64,000 nucleotides of DNA from Pegea sp. RAD2-039 (lineage: Eukaryota > Chordata > Thaliacea > Salpida > Salpidae), in NCBI GenBank assembly GCA_034620365.1, contig JAQGEQ010000380.1, positions 1,116,001-1,180,000 of the forward strand, written 5' to 3'. The position numbers and the translations under genes were made by a program. Numbering within the stretch: the stretch's first letter is position 1; every line of letters starts with the position of its first letter. Positions 1 to 13,000 of this stretch are shown here, in pieces. Under the pieces are notes generated by a model. It searched no databases and had not been told where the DNA came from. It saw only the letters and a program-made list of their open reading frames with translations.

Positions 1-3000
1 AGTAGACGATAATTTTGGTTTAAAAGAACGCTCATCAGATATTTCTATAGAACCAAAAAGCCAAACTGAAAGTAAGTTATTTCTAATTAGAAAATGAATT
101 TGCCGAAATTCTGTATTTTTCAGTAATATCGCTTAAAGCATGATAATCTTATCATATAAAAAGCCATTAAAACAACTTTTTCTAACCAAATATAACCATC
201 TTTAAAAAAAATCACTATTATTTCAACAAACACTATTTAATATTTTGTTTCAAAATTATCTGTATCATTAGATCCTCATGATACAGATGAAGATGAGAAA
301 GATTATGTTGATAAAGATGGAAGACCTCTTGATAAAGAAGATGAACATAAAGGTTTGTATTTATCTAACATACATTTAAGTATTTATACATTTGTTTCAA
401 TTTTTACTTTAATATTAAACAGATACTCAAATAATTGTTGATGATGAGAAGGATTATGATGATAAAGATGGAAGACCTCTTGATAAAGAAGATGAACATA
501 AAGGTTTGTATTTATCTAACATACATTTAAGTATTTATACATTTGTTTCAATTTTTACTTTAATATTAAATAGATACTCAAATAATTGTTGATGATGAAA
601 AAGATTATGATGATAAAGATGGAAGACCTCTTGATAAAGAAGATGAACATAAAGGTTTGTATTTATCTAACATACATTTAAGTATTTAGACGTTTGTTTC
701 AATTTTTACTTTAATATTAAATAGATACTCAAATAATTGTCGATGATGAAAAAGATTATGATGATAAAGATGGAAGACCTCTTGATAAAGAAGATGAACA
801 TAAAGGTTTGTATTTATCTAACATACATTTAAGTATTTATACATTTGTTTCAATTTTTTACTTTTATATTGAATAGATACTCAAATAATTGTTGATGATG
901 AGAAAGATTATGATGATAAAGATGGAAGACCTCTTGATAAAGAAGATGAACATAAAGGTTTGTATTTATCTAACATACATTTAAGTATTTAGACATTTGT
1001 TTCAATTTTTACTTTTATATTGAATAGATACTCAAATAATTGTTGATGATGAGAAAGATTATGATGATAAAGATGGAAGACCTCTTGATAAAGAAGATGA
1101 ACATAAAGGTTTGTGTTTATCTAACATACATTTAAGTATTTAGACATTTGTTTCAATTTTTACTTTAATATTGAATAGATACTCAAATAATTGTTGATGA
1201 TGAGAAAGATTATGATGATAAAGATGGAAGACCTCTTGATAAAGAAGATGAACATAAAGGTTTGTATTTATCTAACATACATTTAAGTATTTATACATTT
1301 GTTTCAATTTTTACTTTAATATTAAATAGATACTCAAATAATTGTTGATGATGAAAAAGATTATGATGATAAAGATGGAAGACCTCTTGATAAAGAAGAT
1401 GAACATAAAGGTTTGTATTTATCTAACATACATTTAAGTATTTAGACATTTGTTTCAATTTTTACTTTAATATTAAACAGATACTCAAATAATTGTTGAT
1501 GATGAAAAAGATTATGATGATATAGATGGAAGACCTCTTGATAAAGAAGATGAACATAAAGGTTTGTGTTTATCTAACATACATTTAAGTATTTAGACAT
1601 TTGTTTCAATTTTTACTTTAATATTAAACAGATACTCAAATAATTGTTGATGATGAAAAAGATTATGATGATAAAGATGGAAGACCTCTTGATAAAGAAG
1701 ATGAACATAAAGGTTTGTATTTATCTAACATACATTTAAGTATTTATACATTTGTTTCAATTTTTTACTTTTATATTGAATAGATACTCAAATAATTGTT
1801 GATGATGAGAAAGATTATGATGATAAAGATGGAAGACCTCTTGATAAAGAAGATGAACATAAAGGTTTGTATTTATCTAACATACATTTAAGTATTTAGA
1901 CATTTGTTTCAATTTTTACTTTAATATTAAATAGATACTCAAATAATTGTCGATGATGAAAAAGATTATGATGATAAAGATGGAAGACCTCTTGATAAAG
2001 AAGATGAACATAAAGGTTTGTGTTTATCTAACATACATTTAAGTATTTATACATTTGTTTCAATTTTTACTTTAATATTAAATAGATACTCAAATAATTG
2101 TTGATGATGAGAAGGATTATGATGATAAAGATGGAAGACCTCTTGATAAAGAAGATGAACATAAAGGTTTGTATTTATCTAACATACATTTAAGTATTTA
2201 TACATTTGTTTCAATTTTTACTTTAATATTAAATAGATACTCAAATAATTGTTGATGATGAAAAAGATTATGATGATAAAGATGGAAGACCTCTTGATAA
2301 AGAAGATGAACATAAAGGTTTGTATTTATCTAACATACATTTAAGTATTTAGACGTTTGTTTCAATTTTTACTTTAATATTAAACAGATACTCATGATAA
2401 AGATTATGATTATGAGAAAGATTATGATGATAAAGATGGAAGACCTCTTGATAAAGAAGATGAACATAAAGGTTTGTGTTTATCTAACATACATTTAAGT
2501 ATTTAGACGTTTGTTTCAATTTTTACTTTAATATTAAACAGATCTTCATGATAAAGATTATGATTATGAGAAAGATTATGATGATAAAGATGGAAGACCT
2601 CTAGATAAAGAGATGACATAAAGGTTTGTGTTTATATCTAACATACATTTAAGTATTTAGACATTTGTTTCAATTTTTACTTTAATATTAAACAGATACT
2701 CATGATAAAGATTATGATTATGAGAAAGATTATGATGATAAAGATGGAAGACCTCTTGATAAAGAAGATGAACATAAAGGTTTGTATTTATCTAACATAC
2801 ATTTAAGTATTTAGACGTTTGTTTCAATTTTTACTTTAATATTAAACAGATACTCATGATAAAGATTATGATTATGAGAAAGATTATGATGATAAAGATG
2901 GAAGACCTGGAAGACCTCTTGATAAAGAAGATGAACATAAAGGTTTGTGTTTATCTAACATACATTTAAGTATTTAGACGTTTGTTTCAATTTTTACTTT

Positions 3001-4045
3001 AATATTAAACAGATACTCATGATAAAGATTATGATTATGAGAAAGATTATGATGATAAAGATGGAAGACCTCTTGATAAAGAAGATGAACATAAAGGTTT
3101 GTATTTATCTAACATACATTTAAGTATTTATACATTTGTTTCAATTTTTACTTTAATATTAAACAGATACTCAAATAATTGTTGATGATGAAAAAGATTA
3201 TGATGATAAAGATGGAAGACCTCTTGATAAAGAAGATGAACATAAAGGTTTGTATTTATCTAACATACATTTAAGTATTATTACATTTGTTTCAATTTTT
3301 ACTTTAATATTAAACAGATCTTCATGATAAAGATTATGATTATGAGAAAGATTATGATGATAAAGATGGAAGACCTCTTGATAAAGAAGATGATTATGAG
3401 AAAGATTATGATGATAAAGATGGAAGACCTCTTGATGAAGATTATGATTATGAGAAGGATTATGATGATAAAGATGGAAGACCTCATGATAAAGATTATG
3501 ATTATGAGAAGGATTATGATGATAAAGATGGAAGACCTCTTGATAAAGAAGGATTATGAGAAAAGATTATGATGATAAAGATGGAAGACCTCTTGATAAA
3601 GATTATGATTATGAGAAAGATTATGATGATAAAGATGGAAGACCTCTTGATAAAGAAGATGATTATGAGAAAGATTATGATGATAAAGATGGAAGACCTC
3701 ATGATAAAGATTATGATTATGAGAAAGATTATGATGATAAAGATGGAAGACCTCATGATAAAGATTATGATTATGAGAAGGATTATGATGATAAAGATGG
3801 AAGACCTCTTGATAAAGAAGATGATTATGAGAAAGATTATGATGATAAAGATGGAAGACCTCATGATAAAGATTATGATTATGAGAAAGATTATGATGAT
3901 AAAGATGGAAGACCTCTTGATAAAGATTATGATTATGAGAAAGATTATGATGATAAAGATGGAAGACCTCATGATAAAGATTATGATTATGAGAAAGATT
4001 ATGATGATAAAGATGGAAGACCTCATGATAAAGAAAATGGAATTG
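1..4045 (+). CDS. Exons 1-22: acidic DKDGRPLDK repeat region
   Basis: Partial exon 1 (1-71) encodes VDDNFGLKERSSDISIEPKS and ends in phase 1 at GTAAGT. Exons 2-21 are the cassette exons at 272-352, 423-503, 574-654, 725-805, 877-957, 1028-1108, 1179-1259, 1330-1410, 1481-1561, 1632-1712, 1784-1864, 1935-2015, 2086-2166, 2237-2317, 2388-2471, 2542-2623, 2696-2779, 2850-2942, 3013-3096 and 3167-3247. Exon 22 is 3318-4045. All introns are phase 1, so any good cassette can be skipped or duplicated without changing frame. The peptide is rich in Asp, Lys, Tyr and Glu, with core KDYDDKDGRPLDKEDEHK. No enzymatic motif is visible; an extended, charged extracellular spacer is the simplest reading. Confidence 0.8.
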
Positions 4046-7000
4046 GTAATTGTTTTATTTGTCACTTTGCTTGTTGCTCATCAATTGCAATTTCTTACAC
4101 TATTCTAAAATAACCCTTATTTTGATTTTTGTTGATTTCATCTACTTTACTTTAGGTCGATTTCATTTCAATCAAAATGAATTTAGAAATATTAGACTTT
4201 TAAACTAGTTGTTTCATTCATATATAAACTTTTTGGATATATTTTGTAGAATATGAGTATATGGTTCATCGTCGTCTTTTGGAGGCAGAAGCTGATATAA
4301 CAACTCATTTTTCTTATTTTATTTGTCGTTTATCTGTTGCTACACGAAAAGATATAGGTATGAATCGATATTTATTATCATATGTATCAGTGATCATTAA
4401 ATATTTTCTATTTCTCTAATCGTCCTTGTATATTTTCAAAATCTGTCCTATTTCTATTCACTATAAATACGTTCAACATTTTCTCTTTTGTTTATTTATT
4501 TATACTTATAAGATGTTCATCAGCAAATAATTGTTCACTAGGTGACGTTTAAAATCTTTAAAAAGTCATTAATATTATAAAAAATCTTTGAATAGATTCT
4601 GCTTTTGCTCTTATCATCTTTTTGTGTTTTAGAAAATATCAAATTGGCAATCAAAGCAATGGCTGGTGGAATTGTGGAGAGGTTTATTTCTGAACAATTA
4701 CAAAGAGACCACGGTACTTATCAGTTATATGTTGGCATATTTTAGATCTTATGCAATATTTTCTGAATTTTAATTACATGACCATTATGAAATAATGAAA
4801 GTGTAAAATCTGAATTTTTTCTTTAACTAAATAATCAATTTATATCTTACATACTTGTTTTAAATTAATTGATGAAAATATATAGATTTGTAAATGTGTA
4901 ACTTTATCGTTTTTTAGAAAATCTTTACGAAGTTACGATCAAATTATAATTACGCAAATTTATTTTGTTTTATTTAGATGACAGCTTATTTGCACTAATA
5001 TCTCATCATATTAATATACTTATACGTACTTCAAAACTGAATACTCTTGAAAACTTACATTTGCGAGGTTAGTATTTATCACATCTTTTCTCGTTTTTTT
5101 TTCTGTCACAAAAATTAAGTCTGAAATACTTGAGTGAATTACTTTTGTAAACCTTATATCTTCAAGCAAACATTTTGTTGTAAATGGAGCAATTTTATCC
5201 GATTGAAACTTTTTAATTTAGAATTAGTTTGATTTGCCGAAGCTTCTGTCTAAGAACAAAACCTTTCTAACTCTCATAATACTTTACAATATATTTGATG
5301 AGATTGATGTATCTGATTTTGTTGTATAAGTCAGTCATCTATATATAATGTAACATCACTTCTACATTTTCTTCTTTGATTTTATGACCTTTAAAACCTT
5401 TAATTACATTTTCATGTATAAGCCAAAGTAAGAAGCTAAATCATTTGATCTTGACAATTGTAAAAATTTTCCTATCTAACAGTTTGATAGTTGTATAAAT
5501 CAATTGAATTGAATATTTGAACATTTTTAACAATTTCTTTGCAGAATTTGATGAAAGTTTCTCGAATTTAACTGAAATGTTTCATGAAATTGTTGCTGAG
5601 TATGAAACAGCAAATACCAGTTAGTCAACTTTTCTTTCAACAGTAGTTTAATAACAAAATCTAATTAAATCAAATGTTTATTAAATAAGAAATCACAAAT
5701 TACTTGACTTGTCAATTTGAAATTGATTCTTATTTCTTTTCATATTAGATTCATTCGACTCTAAAAAGGTTCTTAAACGAAGTGTTGATTATGAGAAGCA
5801 ACCACCACGTAAGTTGAAATAAATCCAACTTGTTAGATTTATCACAAAACAAAATTTCCAATTTATATTGTAAACATGTTTCAAGGATCAAATAAAGAAG
5901 ATTTCTTAACAATATCAGCTTCTGAAGATGACAGATATCGAATGAACGATTATAAGCTAGGTTGGTTATGATGAAATTTTTTAGTAATTTTGATATAAGT
6001 AATTTTATTAATAACTGGTATAAGCAACCATAAGAATATAAGCTGATAGACTAGTTTAAACAAATTACGTGAATTTAAGTATTTATACATTTGTTTCAAT
6101 TTTTACTTTTATGTTAAACAGATCTTCATGATAAAGATTATGATTATGAGAAAGATTATGATGATAAAGATGGAAGACCTCTTGATGAAGATTATGATTA
6201 TGAGAAGGATTATGATGATAAAGATGGAAGACCTCTTGATGAAGATTATGATTATGAGAAGGATTATGATGATAAAGATGGAAGACCTCTTGATAAAGAA
6301 GATGATTATGAGAAAGATTATGATGATAAAGATGGAAGACCTCTTGATAAAGATTATGATTATGAGAAGGATTATGATGATAAAGATGGGAGACCTCTTG
6401 ATAAAGATTATGATTATGAGAAGGATTATGATAATAAAGATGGAAGACCTCTTGATGAAGATTATGATTATGAGAAGGATTATGATGATAAAGATGGAAG
6501 ACCTCTTGATAAAGATTATGATTATGAGAAGGATTATGATGATAAAGATAAAAGACCTCTTGATAAAGAAAATGAACATAAAGGTTTGTATTTATCTAAC
6601 ATACATTGAAGTATCTATGTATTTTTTCATACTTATAGATATTAATTTTCAAAAAACAGATCTTGATATTATTGGTGATCATGGATCTTTCGATAAAAAA
6701 GGCAGGGAAGATTTATTTGTAGTTTCACCGACAGTAAAAATGCCAACAATAGCTGATATCGACTGGAACAAAGAATTTGAATTATTTTTTAAGAAAATAA
6801 ATGGTGCAGATCTTTATCTATTTTTCTTAATTGCTTATCAAGTTATTTTTAATATAATTTTCTACACTTATATAACTGAATTATTAAATTGACAACATAA
6901 TTCACTTCAAGGTTGTTTTTAGTGGGTTTCCTAGTTTTTATTAATTCAATTTGCCATCTGAAATGTTTTTTCTAAATATTGATTTCGTGTTTTAAGAATT

Positions 7001-10000
7001 TTTGCGATTTCCATCAAGTAGAAACCACGAGGTCTGTCAGGAAACTATTGCTTGGGGTAAGTAAGCTTGTGAAACAGTTAATTTAAAGAACTATCTATAA
7101 TTATTTTATTATTAAATTTAGGAGTGAAAAAGTACATTTCTGAGGGAATTCATGGAAAGCATTTACCAGAAAATGCAACATTTAGAGGTCCATATGGTGA
7201 TCAAGGTTGGTTATTGTTTCGCTCAGAATTTTAACTTATTTAGAAATAATTACAAAATATAGAAGATAACTAGAATTCAGCAGCTAATTTGTATTTTTGT
7301 TTTTTTTATTGTAATTATACTTGAACTTTAAAGATGATAGAGTCCAGCAAAATTTGCGGCGAGTTTTGTTAGGATCAGAGTGGGAGAAGAACAAAGAATC
7401 AACTGTTGATGGTAAAATAACTCAGCTACCACGTGATTTGATGATCGGTAATTAAAACTAGTTGTTTCAGAGTATTCATAATTTGATTTTATATTTCTAC
7501 TAAATATTAGAATATTAGAACTATGATTAATAAATCGAATTATATCTGGATTCACGATTTAATGTTTTGTGAAAATGATTTGTTACAAATTTCGTTCATT
7601 ATCGAATGAAAATAATTCCTGCGGAGTCTTTCTATTTATCGTTTATCAAACAGATTTTATTATCGTCTAATAAACGAAGCATTTATTTTTTTTAACTTAG
7701 ATCCAGATTTTCTTGAAGATGACATTGTCACTGATTTGTGAGTACATTTTCTGGTTATTTACAGAATAAAGATTATTTCAACAACTATCTAACTAAATTT
7801 TATAATTGTGATTAAAAAGTTTCATAAAATTATTTGCAATTGGTTCATTTTAGCAAAAATCGAAATTTGTTTAAAGTTTCGTAAATATTATTATTAATAG
7901 TATAAATTATTCATATATAAATAAACGCATCTTTATATTATCGATATATTCAAGTGATATAATTTGATAATAAATTTCGATTACTTAACAAATGTGTATT
8001 ACACCACCAGTAGATTCACCTGATTATTTCTTACATTTTATAAACTAGTCTGCAAGAAGTTGTTCTAGAAGATAAAGATAAATCAGAATTGATGGATTTT
8101 TTGAAAGGAAAACGACATTATAGTAAAATGAAACGAGATAACTTAAAAAGAATACCACTTGAAATATTTGCTAGAATGAATGTATGTCACTTGTACATCT
8201 CTTATTAAGCTAATAGATTAAAATATTCAACTTGATGTTCAGAAAATCTTTCTACAAAGTCTAAGTTCCGATGAAATAATTGATCTTCTTTCTGATTCAT
8301 CTTTGGAACATCCGTCTGCTGATATACTTTATAGATTTATTGAAAATTTGAATCGTACTCAGATGTACAGAGCAATAAAGCATTTAATAAATGTTAGTTG
8401 ATCTAAGTTTTATCTTTCTATCATACTTTATTAATATCTCTTTTTTAGATATATTTCTTGAATATTTTGATAATTAGTTTTTGTAGAGTTTCATAACTAA
8501 ATACTTGTTATCCTGTAAGATATAATTTTCTTATTTTAAATTAATGATGACATTTTTCAAAACTTTAAAGCATCATAAAAATCTACCAAAAGCATTTGCT
8601 GAAGTCATTCTTTTTAACATCATTGATGTATTTGGATGGAATGAAACTGATTTGATCTGTCACTTTTCTCATGGAATCACAAAAGATATTATTGATAAAA
8701 TGACGAAAGACAACTTCAAAAATATGTATGCATTTATTGAATAATCATTTGCATTTTCTGAAAGTTGACTAAATCTGAATACTTTCTAAAACTTTTGTAG
8801 TTTGAATTTAGTAAATTCAAAACAGAACAAATTAGGTTATATCAAAAGAGAAATTTTGATTAACTTTAAGTGTATGGAACACCTAAATTCGTTTATATAT
8901 ATAAATGAGAGTTCTTTTATCGATTCTTTATAATTTATAAAGAAAGCTTTTAGTTTTGATTAAATTTAAAAAGTTAATTGGAACAACTTTTTATCGTCTT
9001 TCAATAAAAAACTTTGAAATTGTTTTTGTTATAGCCTGTCATGCTTTTCAAACAAAGCACATATGCTTGAAGATACTCAGAAACAAATCATTGTCGAAGC
9101 GGTTCTTACAAGTGAATCTGAAGAAAGTCTTGTTGAAAAAATACTTTCACTTGGGCCACTGGCTTCATGTCTTTCTGTTAACAGTTTTAATTCTTTACAA
9201 TTGTCAGAAGTAAGTATTGATAGAGGCAATATCCATATCTACCAACTACCACAAAGATTTATCACAACTTGTTAACATCGATTTCAGATTGAATATCTTC
9301 TGGATCAAGGATTTGCTGCAACTGTTAATTTCACTCACAGTAAACATCATGTAGCGATCATTAAAGTGATCCTAGAAAAACTCAATTTCACTATTTTATC
9401 GAACAACAGCGAGCAAATAGATAAGTATGTCTCATTCTATTTGTTCCAATTTCTCTGTATTTGTTAATCAAGCTTATTTCGATTTTTGATAATTACTTTC
9501 ATGTCAGTTTAGTGATTTTTTTACTCTTTTAGACTTGGATCAATGATCTGTATCTATGACATGGAGTACAAACCTTCCTTCTTCTTATGGAATGTAACAT
9601 TAGATTCAGTGTTTGGTTCTTACTGGATCCCTCGTTGTTTATTTTCATCTGTAAAAAATCAACGAGACGCAGAAAAGGTTCTTCAGATTTTCAATTAAAT
9701 GAAATATGATAAAAAGTTCATCATAATAATTTGAAATAAATTTGTATGAAGCTGTTTATAGAAATCAAATATTTAAAAATACTAATAAATATTATTTGAT
9801 AAATTCTACTTGAAAGCTTGCTGTTTCAACTGGTTAAACACAAGACACGTGTTTTTGTTTCTAACTTCACTTTTTTATAAAATATTTATAGAGTTGTGAA
9901 AAAATGAGGATTTATCACAACAAGAAAAGTTGTTTGCTGAAGCCTCATAATCACATGTACAAGTTTAAAAGTTTGACGCTCCAAGTACGAAGTTCTTTGT

Positions 10001-13000
10001 TGTATTTTCTCTTAAATATTTATCTAGGTGTAATTACTTGATTGCCCTCACCACTATATTAGCTTAGAAATAAATAAATATTCTTATTTTTGTTTCAGCA
10101 AAAGTACGATTATATAGAAAGATTGAAAAAAGTTCACGATCTTTCATATGTTCTGGAAAATTTCCCTCTAACCCCTGGAATAGTTATGTCATTAAGCATT
10201 CTTCATCCAAGTCAATTAGCTTTAATTCCAAAATTTCGATTACTACGATGGCTCAAACCAATTTCCAAAATTTCGATTACTACGATTTAGGCTCAAACCA
10301 ATTTCCAAAGACAAATCATTATCATTTAGTCAGGTATGTACTTTTTTATATTTATGAAACAAATATTTATTATTTAATGCAGAAATATGTTCTACTTGAC
10401 ACTTTAATGATACAACCAACTGATAATATAAGTGTAACGGATCTTGGTCATCTGATATCTGCTGTTGATATGGATTTCCTCTCTGATGAAATGATTGAAT
10501 TGTTACAAAGAGATTTCCGTTTACTTCGGAATATCAACACAAAACAGCTTCTACAATTAGTTGACAAGGTTTTCAACTTTTTATTATTTCAATTTGATTT
10601 GTACAAATTGGTTGCTTACTAGATAAATATTATTACAAATATTCAATCATTCGGATATTTTTATTCAAGTTTTATTGAATAATACTTGTAAAGAATGAAA
10701 TCTTTAGGATGCTTCACCAATTTTCTATGTTGTAATTTCAATTAACATATCGACGCTAGTCAACTCAAATTTCTTTTCTTTCAGTTTCTACTCGACTCCA
10801 ACGAAACACCAGATTTCCAACATCCTCTATTTACTTTCATTCCTACTGAAAATCTTTACAGTATGTCATTCGAGAATAATAATTTCACAAAAGCAAAGTT
10901 CACTCGATCACAGGCAAGTCTAACTAATTCACTTTCTCAACTATAAACCCTGATTAGTTTGAAAGTAAATCGAATGATTGTCTCTCAAACATCACATGTG
11001 GAAATTTAGTTTTAATATTTGTCAACTATTCATTTTCAAACTACTTTTTATCATTTATTTCTTAATGAGCTTTTTATTTTTGAAATTAATTTCTTGTAAC
11101 TTATCAATAAAACAATCTGACTTTTAGTGATAAACATTTAACAAATAATTTAAATACTTTCTAGGGTATGGTTGCAATAAAAAAGTACAAATCTGGCATA
11201 CATCACGAGAAGAGTTATAAAGAAGAGATGAAGTTAGTATCAACATATTTCCAACTATTTATTCCTTCAAGAACTGATTTCATCTTTAAATATTCGAACT
11301 TTTAGATATATCGGTCAAAGCTTAGTTGGATTGAGTTGTGAAGATGTTGTAGACATTTCTCTAAAATCTTTGCTTGATCTTGCTCTGAAGATTGATTTTG
11401 AAATTGGAGATGATATTTCCCCAGATCTAGTAATTTGTTATTTATGTTATCAATTATTCATCTCAAATATTTTACTACACCAAATAAAATTTAGTTTTGA
11501 TTACAAAAGAAATTTTGCTTCATTGTAAATTGAAATATAAGTTTACCAGTTATCAAAGAAATAATCAAATATGACGAAACTTCATTTTAGGCTAACTGCA
11601 TAGCTACCAAGTTGTATCTCAATTTGAAATTACATCATGAAGATTCAAAATCTCTAACTTTAATGATGAGTAAGATTCCTGGAAACTTTTTGTTGTTTTT
11701 CCCGTGAGTTTACTGCTTTCAACTGAGTATAACTCAATTTAAACTTTAAAAATCACTTTGTAATCATATTATATTGATTAAAGAGATTACTTAGCAACCA
11801 ACTTTCACTATTTAAAAAAGTAATTCATGTTTTGAATATACATCAGTGAAGAAATGACTAAAGTTTAACATTTGGTTTACAATCACAATAACAACTGATT
11901 TCATTCAATTTGTAGCAAGCTTGTTATTCGAAACATTGGATATGCAAAAGAGTGTAAAGCTATCATAATGAGGTTGAAGGAGGCAAATTTGCTACTTTTA
12001 CCACCTGCTATGCATAAAGTTGTTTTTGATGAAGTGCTGTTTGCAGCTAAAAGTTGTCTGGTAAAAAATTAAAAATACTTTAATAGTTTCATTATCCAAA
12101 AAATTACTTCAATCAAAAGTAATTAACATTCATTTAAAGAAGCTGAATTTAAAATCCTTTTTACAGAAAACATATAAAGAATGGCAATTTGGCCCGAAAC
12201 TGGATAAACATTTCAATAATGATAAGACTACAGATTACTACGAGATACCTCATGATAAATATCCAGATTTTGTTTCTGAACATTCCTCATCCAATCATAA
12301 TTTCTTTGATGATGACCATAAAGACTATTCTAAACCTATGACCGTTGTACCAAAAGAAACATTTTCAACTCCTTATCATTTTACAACCACCACCTTAGCT
12401 TATACTAAATCTACAGTTAGAACTAGTACAGAAAATGAAAATCAACAGTTTTCATCACGAACTGCTTCTCCTAATGAAAGATTTGAAACACCAGATGATA
12501 AACAGTTTTCATCACGAACTGCTTCTCCTAATGAAAGGTTTGAAACACCAGATGATAAACAGTTTTCATCACCAACTGCTTCTCCTAATGAAAGATTTGA
12601 AACACCAGATGATAAACAGTTTTCATCACCAACTGCTTCTCCTAATGAAAGATTTGAAACACCAGATGATAAACAGTTTTCATCATCAACTGCTTCTCCT
12701 AATGAAAGATTCGAAACACCAGATGATAAACAGTTTTCATCATCAACTGCTTCTCCTAATGAAAGATTTGAAACACCAGATGATAAACAGTTTTCATCAC
12801 GAACTGCTTCTCCTAATGAAAGATTTGAAACACCAGATGATAAACAGTTTTCATCATTAACTGCTTCTCCTAATGAAAGGTTTGAAACACCAGATGATAA
12901 ACAGTTTTCATCATCAACTGCTTCTCCTAATGAAAGATTTGAAACACCAGATGATAAACAGTTTTCATCACCAACTGCTTCTCCTGATGAAAGATTTGAA

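Noticed and set aside
272-3317. Regular repeats that could suggest a CRISPR array
   Set aside because: The would-be spacers are as identical as the repeats, the unit is coding exon plus intron, and the context is eukaryotic.
3299-4065. Long Ile/Phe-rich minus-strand frames and Met/Ile-rich plus-strand frames across the DGRP repeats
   Set aside because: They are off-frame readings of the tandem repeat; the DKDGRPLDK frame joins splice sites on both sides and they do not. The same holds for 6109-6579 minus.
8956-9275. Short overlapping plus-strand frames as separate small genes
   Set aside because: They are exon 38 of the giant gene read with flanking intron; the frame with LGPLASCLSVNSF splices in phase on both sides.
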